A DNA stretch of 64,000 nucleotides from Cheiracanthium punctorium. Taxonomy: Eukaryota; Arthropoda; Arachnida; Araneae; Cheiracanthiidae. Below the pieces are notes generated by a model, which did no database searches, was not told where the DNA came from, and saw only the letters and a program-made list of their open reading frames with translations. Made by a program: the position numbers and the translations under genes. The first letter of the stretch is position 1. Each line of letters opens with the position of its first letter. Positions 12,256 to 24,060 of the stretch are shown here, piece by piece. The stretch lies in assembly GCA_038373885.1 (NCBI GenBank), contig JAWZYV010016944.1:310001-374000 (forward strand), read 5' to 3'.

Positions 12256-12583
12256 TGCGTCGTTGCTTAGGGGCGTTCTTTAACTGAACGAGGATGTGAA
12301 ATTTTTGTATGAATGTAAAAATCTATATTATTGAATTTTTTACAATCGTGGTTACAACATAAGAAAATATTTACAAAACATGGATAATGAAAAAGACTAA
12401 TAATTGCGAAAGTGCGAAATGGCTAATGAGCCAAGTGGTGTCGACCTTCTGGTCGTACTGTTCTAGTGCTAAGTCTATATGTTTTTAAGTGACTATTATG
12501 TTTTTAACTTCAGATTGTCTGTGAGTCCAAGGTGACTGGAGCGCCACTCACAGGACGTCACAGGATGCGCATGTAAGGGAACA
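12256..12583 (-). mobile_element. BEL/Pao 3' LTR (minus strand)
   Basis: Read on the minus strand, this 328-bp unit starts TGTTCCC directly after a polypurine tract and ends CGACGCA, giving TG...CA ends. Its distal ~235 bp match 14607-14842 in inverted orientation. Its position just downstream of the pol stop and polypurine tract identifies it as the 3' LTR of the minus-strand BEL/Pao remnant. Confidence 0.8.
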
Positions 12584-12603
12584 TTCTCCCCCCCCCCCTC
12601 CTC
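12584..12603 (-). promoter_or_regulatory. Polypurine tract of the BEL/Pao element
   Basis: On the minus strand an uninterrupted purine run (GAGGAGGGGGGGGGGAGAA-type) sits between the pol stop codon (12622-12624) and the LTR. This is the expected primer site for plus-strand DNA synthesis. Confidence 0.75.
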
Positions 12604-12621
12604 CTTATCAAGACCTTAGTC

Positions 12622-14600
12622 CTAATAGTATAAAGGAAGGTGCGAGAGCTTTGTGATAGCACGCTTCAGAACACTGTTTTTGGTCTGTACTGAGGCAACC
12701 CGCACAAGACCATTGTTGCCTGGGTGCGTCTCAATAACTCGTCCGAGCTGCCAAATGCCTGGAGGAATCCCATTTTCGGGAATTAACACGATGCCGTCAT
12801 TCTTGCTGCTTGATTGTGGAGCCAGCCACTTTTTATTTGGTTGAAGGGATCTGATTTAATCTGCCCTCCACCGTTTCCAGAAGCCTCACTTTGAAATCGA
12901 TTAAATCATTTGATGCGCTAATGTAAAGGTTGAAGATTGGATCAGACTTTTATTCTGTTTTTACAACGTCATCTATTTCTTTATTGTTTACTTTACTCCT
13001 TGGCCAATTAGTTTCGTCTAATTGAAACCATTGTGGACCACTGAACCTCAAATTGCAATTTGGAAGATATTTTGGATCAATACCGCGGGGATTATCTTTC
13101 GTAGGTACATGCCTCCAATGCTTGATGCGAAGAACGTCAAGATTTGGGAAGCCCTCTAGGCTACGAAAGTCTCCCACTTACGTGGATCAGCAGATAACCA
13201 CGAAAGAACAAACTTGGAATCATTCCACGCGAAACCAAAACGTTGTTGTCCTTCAGCGTGTTTAAAACGGGCACAAACAGTTTTGATAGTAAGTGGGCTG
13301 AACAGAGTTCCAACTTCGGAATGGATATCTGCTTGATGGCTGCAACCTTCGTTTATGCAACTAGAAAAGTAGCTTTAGTACCTCCATTGTATGCTTGTCG
13401 ACAGTAGATTACCACCACGAAAGCAAGAGACGACGCATCGGCAAAGCCGTGGAGATGCACTTAGGCATCTGAGGCTAGAGTGACACATCTAGGAATTCAG
13501 ATGTGATTGATTTCATTGAACGCTTCCTGAAATTTGTACCAATCATCACCTAGATGCTGCGGAATAGACGTGTGCCAGTCTTCTTTTGGGAGCCATAATT
13601 TCTCATAAAACGTTTTAATCGAAACAGTGCAAGGAGAAAGTAATCCTTAAGGGTCAAATATGCGTGCGGATTCTGATAGCATTCGTCGTTTTGTTATAGG
13701 CGGTGTAAGTGCCAATGTTGCTTTAAAAACAAAAGTATCAGTGCTTGGACTCCAAAGTAACCCTAAATCCTAAGAACTGACTTTAGAATCAGGAGTTATT
13801 TCAAAGTTTGCGTTACTGGACGGTTGAATCTCTTATTCGGCAAGGAATTCTGGTGAATTTGAATTGATATTTCTAAGGTTAAATCCGTGTGATTCTGGAA
13901 GAGAAGCAATTTTTTTGCACGTGGATATTGCTTCTTGTGTTGTGTGGGATCCGCTAAAAGGTCATCCATGTGTATATGTTTTGCTGTAAAACTCGAAAAA
14001 TGTTGGAATCTTCTGTGTAATCAAGAGCGATTTGTTTGATACAACGAGTGTCCCAAAAAGATGTTAGAGCTAAACCGTAAGTTACAGTTTTTAATTTGTA
14101 AGTGTGCATTTCATCTGTAAAATTGTACCTCCATAAAATATGTTCATAGTTTTGATCTTCTTATTACACTATTTGCCTGTACATTTTCTTCACGTCAGCG
14201 GTGAAAACTATTTCGGGAAATCTAAAATTTATTAGAATAAATGTCCCGTTGTAATTTAGGACTGACTGCTAACACTGAATTCAAAGATAAACCGTTCGAG
14301 GTTTGCATGAACCGTCAAATACTACCCTTATCTTGGTAGTAGTACTGGATGGTTTGATTACTGCAAGGTGCGGGAGAAATTAATGTTTTAATTCTGAATT
14401 ATCGTGTGCATTGTCATCTAGCTCCATGTGAACCAAAAGTTCGTATTTACGCATGAAATCTTTGTACTGAGTTTCAAACTCTGGTTCATCTTTAAATTTT
14501 CTTTCCATTGAAGAAGTAGAGAAATTGCGTCTGGCTTTGAACTGCCAAGCTCCTATTAGAATTACACGAGAATCCTTTAAAAACATATAGACGTTACACG
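12622..14600 (-). pseudogene. BEL/Pao pol remnant (RT, RNase H, DUF5641)
   Basis: Several frame-shifted minus-strand segments together give a partial BEL/Pao polyprotein. In N- to C-terminal order: a pre-RT segment with YKDFMRKYELL (about 14440); RT blocks VVFDGSCK, TSNGLSLNSVL and FTADVKKMYRQI (14180-14340); the catalytic-site motif HMDDLL (about 13965), a variant of YVDD; an LHGFADAS-like RNase H start (about 13460); WRHVPTKDNPRG (about 13100); and a C-terminal DUF5641 segment with IWQLGRVIETHPG ending at a TAG just before the polypurine tract. Gag and protease are absent upstream. Multiple stops and frameshifts show it is dead. The central part, including most of the integrase, is not clearly represented. 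Confidence 0.85.
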
Positions 14601-14606
14601 CTCCTA

Positions 14607-14842
14607 TTAAAAACATATATACGCTTAGAACTACAACCGCACGACCAGACGGTCGACACCTCTTGGCTACTTAGACATTTCGCACTTTCGCAGTTATTAA
14701 TCTTTTTCATTATCCATTTCTTGTAAATATTTACTTATGTTGTAACAAAGATTGTAAGAAATTCAACAATATAGATTTTTTACATTCATACGAAAATGTC
14801 GCATATTCATTCTTTTAAACAACGCCCCTAAGCAACGACGCA
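14607..14842 (+). mobile_element. BEL/Pao LTR, 5'-truncated, inverted orientation
   Basis: This ~236-bp segment is the reverse complement of the LTR at 12256-12583, lacking about its first 80-90 bases. Matching landmarks include GGTCGACACC, GCACTTTCGC and AACGCCCCTAAGCAACGACG. It therefore lies on the plus strand while the pol relic and other LTR are on the minus strand, which is abnormal because LTRs of one element are direct repeats. Confidence 0.85.
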
Positions 14843-15230
14843 CTATTTTTTGGAGGCACTGGCGAGATGAACGGATGAACGGACTGGAAAAAAGATAAGT
14901 ACATTTTTCTTTCGAAATAGTTTGTCTTTGATTTTGATCTCAAGTAATTTCGCATTCTTTCGATTACACGTGTAATGGATGAGAAAAACAAAACAACTAG
15001 TTCAGAGGAAGATACTGAAAAAAAAAACACAATTTTTCTCCGTAGCAGAGAGAAAGCAAGTATTTTTATAGAAATCAAATTTATTCTTCGTGACTGACAG
15101 GCACGACAAACTATCAGCAGAGTGCACAGTAACAAGTCAGAGTTTTGTATCCTGACGGTGAGGACACTGCTTGTTAAAGGGATAAACGCAGAAGTAACGG
15201 TTTTGGAGAAACCCTGCATAGATATAACAC
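14843..15230 (+). other. Possible BEL 5' leader with PBS-like site
   Basis: Eight bases after the plus-strand LTR, TGGAGGCACTGGCGAG begins at 14851. It starts with the TGG expected of a primer-binding site (complement of a tRNA CCA end). A 40-codon ORF follows at 14975-15097, beginning MDEKNKTTSSEEDTEKK. If the LTR is a true 5' LTR, this would be the leader and start of gag. I do not recognise a gag domain. Confidence 0.3.
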
Positions 15231-15784
15231 CAATTCACAAAATTAGACTGTTATTTCTTTTCCGTTGATCTTTGTCATTTTTTAATTACCTATAATTCAT
15301 GATTGTTCTACCGTATAATTTTCTGTGTTACTTTTATTCAGTAACATAGAATAATCAGTATTTTATTTCCGGGGGGGGGGGGAATGGGTTGCAGCCTTCT
15401 CAGCCTTTGATATATATACTTGTTGCTTTGTCATATGGTATTTGTCTTTATACATGTCCTTTTCAAAAAAGTATCATTTTAATACAGTTAAATTTTTACA
15501 TTTCGTTGTAAAATAAAATGCACCAACTGAAAGTAATGCAAAAAGCAAGATATGATAGTTACATAATATTGCTGGTAAAAAAAAAAAAAAAAAAATTGAA
15601 ATTAAAACGTCTGCACAGCTGCAATAAAAAAATGAAACGCTGTTTATTTCAAATTTAAAAAAAAAAAATCCATAACTAATAAATACGATTTTTCACTGTA
15701 TGATATGTGCCCTTATAGCAGGGCACTAGCTGAGTTTCAATATTTATGCCGTATTTAACAGCATAAAATTCCTGATATTATCCC
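15231..15784. other. Gene-free, homopolymer-rich stretch
   Basis: Contains a G tract near 15371-15381 and A tracts near 15577-15595 and 15658-15668. No coding signal. Confidence 0.5.
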
Positions 15785-15990
15785 ATATTTCTCCATATTC
15801 GCGCGTCCTTTCACTCGCGCACGCGCAATCTCTAACATCTTACGTCATCAAACGATTTTTCTGGGTTTGGCCAATCGCAGAGAATGCGAATGATTGCGTC
15901 ACCGGGGGTATATCCTAGCTCCTTCCGCTTGAAACCACTGCTAGGAAACCCGATTTACTTTCTCGAAGGTGTTGAAGAATGACCGCTCCA
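15785..15990 (+). promoter_or_regulatory. Promoter-like CpG-rich island
   Basis: An isolated GC-rich block in very AT-rich DNA. In order it contains CGCGCACGCGC, a CRE/ATF-like TTACGTCATC (about 15841), a CCAAT element inside TTGGCCAATCG (about 15867), a second CRE-like TGCGTCACC (about 15895) and a TATA-like GTATATCC (about 15908). An ATG near 15980 opens a 17-codon ORF (MTAPTLFFFAKER...). The order and spacing resemble a RNA polymerase II promoter reading rightwards. No downstream exon was recognised. Confidence 0.35.
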
Positions 15991-18900
15991 ACTTTGTTTT
16001 TTTTCGCAAAGGAACGGATCAGTTTTTACTTTTAGAGCATGTTGCTCTCTTAATACTTTTATTTAAAAGCATTCAATATGTCATATTTTAAAACAAGAAG
16101 AGTATGTCATGATGCAAGGCTGCAACATTTTTCTATCCTAAAAGTCAAGCCAAAATTTTGCATTTTGAAATGTAAGTATATATTAAAATAAAATCTATTT
16201 ATTATTAATATTTCCGTTGTAATGAAAAATGCAACTAACAAAAAAAGAAAAAAAAATCCAAATAGGTGTTTCATTGTTGGAACATAAATGTTTAACAAAA
16301 TGAGAAAATAATTTAATTTTTTAAACACATTGTTATCGTTATTTAAAAAAAAAATGTGCAAAAATATATATACAAAATTAAATGATTATGTGCTTGTTTC
16401 GTGAATGCAACACGCAGTTACAAATTTTTAAAAAAAATATGTATGTTTTTTTTAAAGAACCAAAATTTATTTTGTACGTTGGCATTATTTTATAAATAAA
16501 TGAAAATTAATTGTTTTCAAAATTTATAAAAATTAGCTTCGTAATTGCTTTCTTTCAAATACACGCAAATCTCCAAATGTAAAATAACTGTAAAATATTT
16601 TTTTCACAGAATTTAACACGCAAAGTAGATGAAAAATTTTTTACATATACGCAAAATATTTTTAGTTGTTTAAGCCGAGCTTCTTTTAATTTTCTGTGTT
16701 TTATGGCATTTAAGATCGTGTAAAGTAACATTTGTGCTCCAATTTGCTTAAAATGACTGCTGAAACTGTCATATAAAATGTTACTTACTGAATAATAGGG
16801 CGAAAAAAAAACCCTATCAATGTACTGATGATAAGAAAAAGTTCGAATATTTTAATGTAATTTAATAAGAAAATACATGAATTTGTATATATAAATCTAT
16901 CAAGGATTTAAAATATGCATTATGCATTATTTAAAATTTAAAATGTCTTTCTACTTTATTTTATAAATTGCCGTCAAAAATAGACATTAATTTATATAAT
17001 TGACATTGATGTATACGTTAGCATGCTTTTAAGAAATTTCTACCATCTAAAGTTTACCATAAGGACTTGAAACATTATTTTTTGAGAATACGCAGAATTG
17101 TAAATCATGATTGAATTAAAATTATGCCCTTGCATTATTTACTTTCTTTACATATTCTTTTCTCTCGAAATAAAATATTTCTTATGTCAATAAGATACTT
17201 TTGCAGAATATTTTATGTCAATAAATATGCATTTATTTCTTTTGCATCATACTCAGAATAGTTTTTATTAATTAGTAAAATGTAAATTAATAATGATAAT
17301 TATAATTATTTGAAGAAAAACGCTTGATAAAAATATATTTAAAATATTTTTTCGTAGCATTTAATTATTTTTTTTAATTTAAACTAAAATGATGCTGCAA
17401 GATAATTTACAAGCTTGGTTCATTGCGTGTATATTTTTCTTATTTGCATTAAATGTTAAACTAATTAAAAAAGAAAAATATCTAATTGAACTTAAATATT
17501 TTGCAGTCAAATTACTAGGAGGTAACCTACAAGGACTACAATGTCGTACATGGTAAATTACAAGTAACAGAAATACGTTATTTTGTAATTAATTGTTACG
17601 TGTGCATAGAATAATTATTAACAAATATATCGATTTTTAACAATATAAAATCAGTTTTTTCGGGTAAAAAAGGAAAACTTAACACATATTATGAATGTTA
17701 TGTAAACTTTCAAAATCATTCTCTCAAACAAATCTAAACGGAACCTAGTTTATCAAGAACTTATGTACTTAGTTTTACGAAGCACTTGTATCAATAAAGC
17801 TACTTGAATTGAATCTGGGCATTTTACACAAACCAAGCATTACAAAGTAGCATTCTGAAGAAGGAGTAGTGTTCTCAATTTGGCTTTCTTTAATGAGTAA
17901 TGATAAAAAAATTACAATACGATCTTCCAAGAGAATAAATAATGATGCAAACCCCTTTAGTTACCATTCGATAATGAAGTTTCACTAGTGTTGTTTTAGC
18001 ATACAAATAAAAAAAAAGTCAGTAGCTCAAAATGTCAAGTGGTTTGCAGTTTTCTTCAGATTTATCGCTAACGTGGATCAGTATTTCTTCAAAAGGCCTT
18101 ATTCAATGCATTAGCGTATATTTCTAGTAACTATAATCAAAATAATTTAAGCTAGAAAATAATTTTGTTGCAAAGAGCGGAATTATAGATGAGTATGTCA
18201 TTCCCTACGTTGTGCAGTTAATTATCTTTATATATGAAATTTAAGAATTGTATTTAAAAGATTCACACCTTTTAACTAAATAAAAAAGAATGAGCCATAA
18301 CTTAAAAAAATGAATAAAAAGAATTTTTATTTCTATATATCTGCCTACTGCAAAACAGCACTCCTTTTTGGCGTGTTAATTAATACCTTGCTTATATATC
18401 ATTAATTTATATAATTTACATTGATGTATGCGTTGAATTGAATCTGGTCCTGAATTGAATCTGAATCCACTTATATATTTATAAGTGGAATTTTTGCTAT
18501 TAATATCGTGACGTATTTTATTAAACAAGACATTATTCATTAAATACCATCTTAACATGTTACATGAAGAATCTAGCACTAGATATTCCGTCCACGTTTC
18601 AACCAGAAGTTTAAAAGACCTACCAACAGTGCATACTGATATTTCAATTTTCAAGTAAAATAGCAAGTGAGAAATGTTAGGTATCGAAATATGAAACGAA
18701 AATAAGATTATTTATGTAGTTATGTAGTATTGACAGGAAATATTGTTAAAATAAGGATGTTTTTACAGAGTTTAAAACATTACTTGTTCATATGAAAAAC
18801 ATATTGAATCAACTGGCAGTGACGTTCCTTTATAAGAAATAATTTTATATAGAAGCTATGTAAACATACCTTGTATTTTACTTATGATAATTAATACAGA

Positions 18901-19206
18901 TAAAAATATTAATCCGAAAGGGAATTTTTTGAAATCATAAGTGGACTTCTAATAGTAAACAATAATATATGTGTACTTTTTCTTTATTTTTAAAGAAATT
19001 AAGCATCCGAATGTAATTGAGTACACGGTTTCATGTTTCATTTAATGCAGATTGATAAAGAAAATGCTATAGGGATAATATTTCTAATGAAACTCTTAAT
19101 CAAATAATCAACCAAACATTTATCAATTAACATTTTAAAATAATGTAATTAAACAAGGCTGGTTCATAATAGTGACATTACTGAACGTAATACAAATTTG
19201 GGAAAA
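15991..19206. other. Very AT-rich gene-free stretch
   Basis: No coding signal. A ~35-bp block (CATTAATTTATATAATT followed by ACATTGATGTATRCGTT) occurs at 16986-17020 and again at 18401-18435. GAATTGAATCTGG near 17805 recurs at 18434. These look like remnants of a short dispersed or locally duplicated sequence. Confidence 0.5.
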
Positions 19207-19316
<110 letters not shown>

Positions 19317-19317
19317 C

Positions 19318-20005
19318 ACTAGCCACCTCTGGCGACCAGTTGGTCCGCCATCTTAATAAATCTTGTTCGGAGGGAATCCTGTTTCTCACCGGCTTCCTTG
19401 GCACTGAAATCTCTCAGGTCCTAGTGGCAAAGCCTACTAACGTAAAAAAGACTCCCCCTTTTATGCTCTACTTAGTTTTTGAGTTCGAAATGACGCCCCT
19501 TCGTAGCCGGCGACCCGATGCGATGCTTACCTTACTTACCGTGTCGGGCCGCCCCTGGTTACAAAATTAACATGATTTAGTAATAAAAACCTACAAAAAG
19601 GTACAAATCATTGCGTCCTGTATTAATTCTGAAGATGCTATTATCAAAATATTGGCTATTATCAAAATTATTATATTGGCTATCATATATATATCATATT
19701 GGCTATTATCAAAAAACGGAAAGGGAAAAAAAAATAGTAACAAAATCTGAAACAGTTTGAGATTTTAACTACGCACTAAAGTGCTATATATTAAAAGTGT
19801 ATCATAATACATGAGGCTTCTCTATTTTCTTTCCTTATTCCATAAAGTTGCAAAGTATCATTATTCATGAGTGTTATTAAACAAAATTAAAATTGATATT
19901 TCTAACATATTTTTCTGGATGCAATACAATAGCAATAAAATGGGGGAGGTGGGAACGCGCAGAAAAATGCACAATTCGAACTGAATGGAAATTTCAAAAA
20001 CGTAT
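19318..20005 (+). repeat. Interspersed repeat family A, copy 2
   Basis: A second copy of the 4703-5394 unit, same orientation, with similar edges. The nested hAT MITE is also present (right end GGGCCGCCCCTG followed by GTTACAAA, about 19548-19567), but its left target duplication and about 35 bp of neighbouring host unit are deleted. An expansion with repeated TATTGGCTATTATCAAAA units lies at 19630-19715. Confidence 0.85.
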
Positions 20006-20164
20006 TTTCTATTTGTTTGATTGTGTAACATGTATTTCGGATTTATGTGCTTGGACAGAATGTCTGTTTATAAATCCACGTCAGTAGGAAAAACTTTTCA
20101 GTTGTATCCAGGCGTAACAGACGATAAAATGATTTTATTTATTAAAAACTTCGTATTCTATAAG

Positions 20165-20340
20165 TTTGCGCCATCTGTCGGCTGCCCTGTAAAGTAAAAA
20201 CCTGAAATGTATTCTTTTTTTTTAAAGCCTATATGTTAATCCAGGACATTAACTATCTTTATTCCAAATTTCATCCAAATCCGTCAAACCGTTTCATACA
20301 TCATACAAACATTAACACTTATAATATTAGTACGATTAAC
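20165..20340 (+). mobile_element. LINE 3' UTR-type tail
   Basis: This segment contains CCAAATTTCATCCAAATCCG followed by TCAAACCGTTTCATACATC, and ends ACTTATAATATTAGTA. That combination is characteristic of 3' tails of several arthropod non-LTR retrotransposons and the SINEs they mobilise. No coding sequence precedes it, so it is 5'-truncated. Confidence 0.6.
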
Positions 20341-21176
20341 CCCCCTCCTAAATTTAAAAATGAATATTTTGGATTTCAACACTTTGTGTATGCAAATAAC
20401 AGTGTCGTACCTTTTTGGCTAGCTAAGTTAACTGCGGATACCGACGAATATCATTTTCCGTAAAATAATTGCCTAACACTCTCGAAATGAACATTTTTAT
20501 TACTCTAGTAGGGAAAACAAGATCTCTGGCGAAGAATCAGGGAAACACCAAGCGATCTTATGCATACGTCAAGCACTTACTGCAGTAACGTAAATAACAT
20601 TTGGAACCCAGTATACGCCACTGATGCAAATATGCACAAAATCAGGAGCTTTATTGCAAATTTATGACTTATTAATTTTACAACTAGGACATTAATAAAA
20701 TGATGATAGTATAACTAATATTTAAACAATATATGAAAAGTCGGCTTAGAGAAAATTCTAATTAACAGAACCATTACAGGAATTGTAAAATACAGAAATC
20801 ATTAGACGTGATATACATATAGATATAGATAAAAATGAATAAAAACGAAACAATAATACTTATATACTTAACATTACGTCAGGCGTTTTCGTGTTTAACT
20901 TAGAAAGCACTAAAATTTTTTATCCACATGTATATGTACAATTTAACAGCTGTACTAATAGCTTATTTTATATAGATGAATTCTCGATGACAGGAGATTT
21001 CGCAAACAGGAAAAAAATTGATCTTTTCAATTTATATGCAGTATTGATCGACTAGAGGAACTGTCTAAATGCTGATGCGAGGTGAGAAATATGAGAAAAT
21101 GATTATTATATTTTTGATACAGAAATTTTCTCCGGAAACATTAAATACGTAAGGGAATATTTCGGATACATGTATA
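20341..21176. other. Gene-free AT-rich stretch
   Basis: No supported feature. Confidence 0.5.
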
Positions 21177-21178
21177 TA

Positions 21179-21809
21179 CAGGGCGATCAGCGAATAAGCC
21201 CTGATTTCAAAATTAAATATCTCTACAACAAAGATCGATATAATTATGCGGTAAACTGTATGTTTATTAGCAAAACTGTAAAAATGGTGCACAAAAGTTT
21301 AGAAAATTTAGTTACGAAAATCGTCAACAGATGGCGCTCTGCGCTGAAACTTGCACTAAAAAAACAATAAAGTGAAGCAGTCTTTGCAATCAGAATACAA
21401 TGTTTTTCAAAGTGTTCACCGTTCGAAACAATGAGGTCCAACCGGAACATTGATTCGGTTTTGAAAACTGCGACGTGTTGCCGTAGGACTGTGTTGTAAT
21501 CGGTGAAATTCCAGTACCAAAAACACACGTTCTTCAATAGAATACACTATTTCACTTTCTACGCTAGCCTCTTTCCACTATCCAACAGTCGTACTGATCG
21601 CTTTAGACTTCGAAGCACATTTTAAAGGCTATTGAGAGGTCATTGCGATTAGAGCGCCATCTGTTGACGATTTTCGTAACTAAATTTTCTAAACTTTTGT
21701 GCACCATTTTTACAGATTCTAATAAACGTACAGTTTACCCATAAATCTATCGATCTTTGTTGTAGAGATATTTAATTTTGAAATCAGGGCTTATTCGCTG
21801 ATCACCCTG
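21179..21809 (-). mobile_element. Mariner/IS630 deletion derivative with ~170-bp TIRs
   Basis: Long inverted repeats: the left starts CAGGGCGATCAGCGAATAAG, and the right, read on the minus strand, starts CAGGGTGATCAGCGAATAAG. Similarity continues inward for about 170 bp to the block GTTACGAAAATCGTCAACAG. Both ends are flanked by TA (21177-21178 and 21810-21811). Between the arms, on the minus strand (about 21400-21540), is a C-terminal transposase remnant with FRLDLIVSNGEHFEKH, matching the R-L-x-x-C/I-x-x-N-G-x-H-x-E signature near the end of IS630/mariner-type transposases. Total 631 bp. Confidence 0.88.
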
Positions 21810-21811
21810 TA

Positions 21812-22299
21812 TATAGATATTTGTGTATTTAGGGTGCTTCAGAAGTCAATGGGGAAAAAAATGAACTTTGTATTTTTGTCGATCTCACCCTCTCATTTTG
21901 TGCCACTATGCACAATGATAACTCGTGTAAAATTTTATTAAAATATATTTATATTAAGAGGCCGCGCGAGCGTATTAAAATTTCGTAATATTGACAAAAA
22001 TCTGCAAGGATGCGTAATTAATAATAAAATTACATTACATATTTTTTATATGTATGAAAAAAGAATATATACAATTAGAAAAAAAAAATGTTTAACAAAT
22101 GAAGTACAGGAAAAACATTAAATACAAATCAAAACAGAAAAATATGTAAAACATATCAAATACACGCAATATATAATCACTGATTCATTAGGCCTGAAAT
22201 TAATTTTTAAGGAAACTTTTATTGCAATTTTGGTACTTTTTTCGATGTTCATGAATGACTTTCAGAAAACACCTGTTTCTGCTCTTTAAGTCTTAGTGA
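21812..22299. other. Gene-free stretch
   Basis: AT-rich with no supported feature. Confidence 0.45.
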
Positions 22300-22816
22300 T
22301 ATTCTTTAGCAAATGCTTGGGTAAGGGTCTCACCACGCTCCGCATTGTTTTTCACAACTCTCGGTTTCTTTTCTATCTCGAAGCCTCGCTCGTAGTAAAG
22401 TACCTAATGGTCAGAATCAATTTCTAGAAAAGCATCGTCGGTACATAATAGGATAAAAAACATGAATGTGTTTTTCATCACAAAACTGGGTGGCTTAGTC
22501 ATCAATTCGTCAATTGCTTTTGCAGTTCCAGTGGTTCATCCTTCCAATCTTGTTCATGAGAGACTTTTACCATCTTTCGCTTTTATTTCACTGAAATACC
22601 CGAATCAAAGAATAGTGCTACGAGATGTTCACAGAGATACTAAAGATGTCGTGACAGTTTATCATCATCCTTAGCTGATATTTTGGGGATTTTCTATTTA
22701 TATGCTACAAAACGCTGAAGAAGCTACAAATCATTTCTCAGTGCTTCAACAGGAAGGGGTGCTGTAAAACAAGATCTCAGATATTCCTCAGATGTCACGA
22801 ATATCTTTCTTTCTCC

Positions 22817-23353
22817 TGCTGCAAATTTGAACTGGTTACGAAACATCCACTACTTGAAGCTATGAAAGATTTTCGAGCTCCTTCTGGCATGATGGATAGC
22901 TCCTGGAGTACGAAAAAGTACACCAGAAATAGGTGTTCCTCACAGAAAAATTATAACAAGCAACATCACCTTCCTGTAATCTTCTCTCGCATGGGCCATC
23001 AGAAGTTGACTTTTGCGCAAATTGCATCACCGATTGCATATCGCTCTGAATGGGTGCTGCCATCATCTCAGAGTTTCTCAATCTAGGCTAAAACATTGGA
23101 GTGATCTATTGTTGACCATAACTACAGAAATCGTTTAAAAAGAATTACAGTAAGTCCACTGGATGCTGATGGCTCCATGCATTGCGTCAATACGGCAGAA
23201 GGCACAATTTCTAAAAGTGGTGTCAGAAAACAAAATACAAAAGCTTTTTTCTAGCTTTTGTTCCCATGTCAAATCTGCTCCAATATTACTGGCTGTTGTA
23301 TTGAAGAATATGCCCCGTATAAGCTGAATAAGTTCACAGTTTTCTAGCACTTC
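22817..23353. repeat. 537-bp tandem duplication, unit 1
   Basis: Unit 1 of a direct tandem duplication inside the minus-strand relic. It differs from unit 2 at about four positions by eye. The breakpoints share short microhomology (TCTGC). Confidence 0.95.
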
Positions 23354-23890
23354 TGCTGCAAATTTGAACTGGTTACGAAACATCCACTACTTGAAGCTAT
23401 GAAAGATTTTCGAGCTCCTTCTGGCATGATGGATAGCTCCTGGAGTACGAAAAAGTACACCAAAAATAGGTGTTCCTCACAGAAAAATTATAACAAGCAA
23501 CATCACCTTCCTGTAATCTTCTCTCGCATGGGCCATCAGAAGTTGACTTTTGCGCAAATTGCATCACCGATTGCATATCGCTCTGAATGGGTGCTGCCAT
23601 CATCTCAGAGTTTCTCAATCTAGGCTAAAACATTGGAGTGATCTATTGTTGACCATAACTACAGAAATCGTTTAAAAAGAATTACAGTAAGTCCACTGGA
23701 TGCTGATGGCTCCATGCATTGCGTCAATACGGCAGAAGGCACAATTTCTAAAAGTGGTGTCAGAAAACAAAATACAAAAGCTGTTTTCTAGCTTTTGTTC
23801 CCATGTCAAATTTGCTCCAATATTACTGGCTGTTGTATTGAAGAATATGCCCCGTATAAGCTCAATAAGTTCACAGTTTTCTAGCACTTC
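23354..23890. repeat. 537-bp tandem duplication, unit 2
   Basis: Unit 2, directly adjacent to unit 1 and in the same orientation. The high identity implies a recent duplication, or a collapse/expansion artefact of assembly. Confidence 0.95.
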
Positions 23891-24060
23891 TGCAATGATA
23901 TTTGCCATACAATTCCTGTCCTTCCTGTAATTTAGGAACACCCAACAGTTGATTTTCAATATTTAGTCCTGTTGCTATTACTGGTAGGTGATCCTCCTTT
24001 GCTTTTCCAGAAAAATTTTGAATTATTTTGTGCACTATCAAGGGGAGAATAGCCATGTAT

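Larger units (their letters stand above)
22300..24060 (-). pseudogene. Decayed TE-like coding relic with FDTTASNTG-type motif
   Basis: Minus-strand segments, broken by stops, resemble a family of uncharacterised arthropod proteins that I associate with mobile elements. FFNTTASNIGANLTWEQKLE (twice, near 23280 and 23820) resembles FDTTASNTGxxxGAxxxLEQKL. HLxYLCEHLVALFFDSGISV (about 22640) resembles HLWYLSEELVALAFFDxxVS. EEYLRSCFTAPLPVEALRND lies near 22780. The order along the minus strand fits one decayed gene. The family name and function are unknown to me. The relic contains a 537-bp tandem duplication. Confidence 0.5.

Noticed and set aside
14045..14070. Mariner TIR-like GAGTGTCCCAAAAAGATG inside the BEL region
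   Set aside because: It matches the 1155 element's terminus over about 15 bases but lies within the RT coding relic where it is explained by the reading frame; no partner end.
14815..15219. 134-codon open frame on the minus strand
   Set aside because: It starts in non-coding leader sequence and ends inside the LTR, has low-complexity hydrophobic runs and no recognisable motif; the other strand fits the element's layout better.
22860..23623. Matching 73-75-codon frames in both duplication units, both strands
   Set aside because: They are repeated because the DNA is duplicated; only the minus-strand pieces fit the decayed family, and none is an intact gene.
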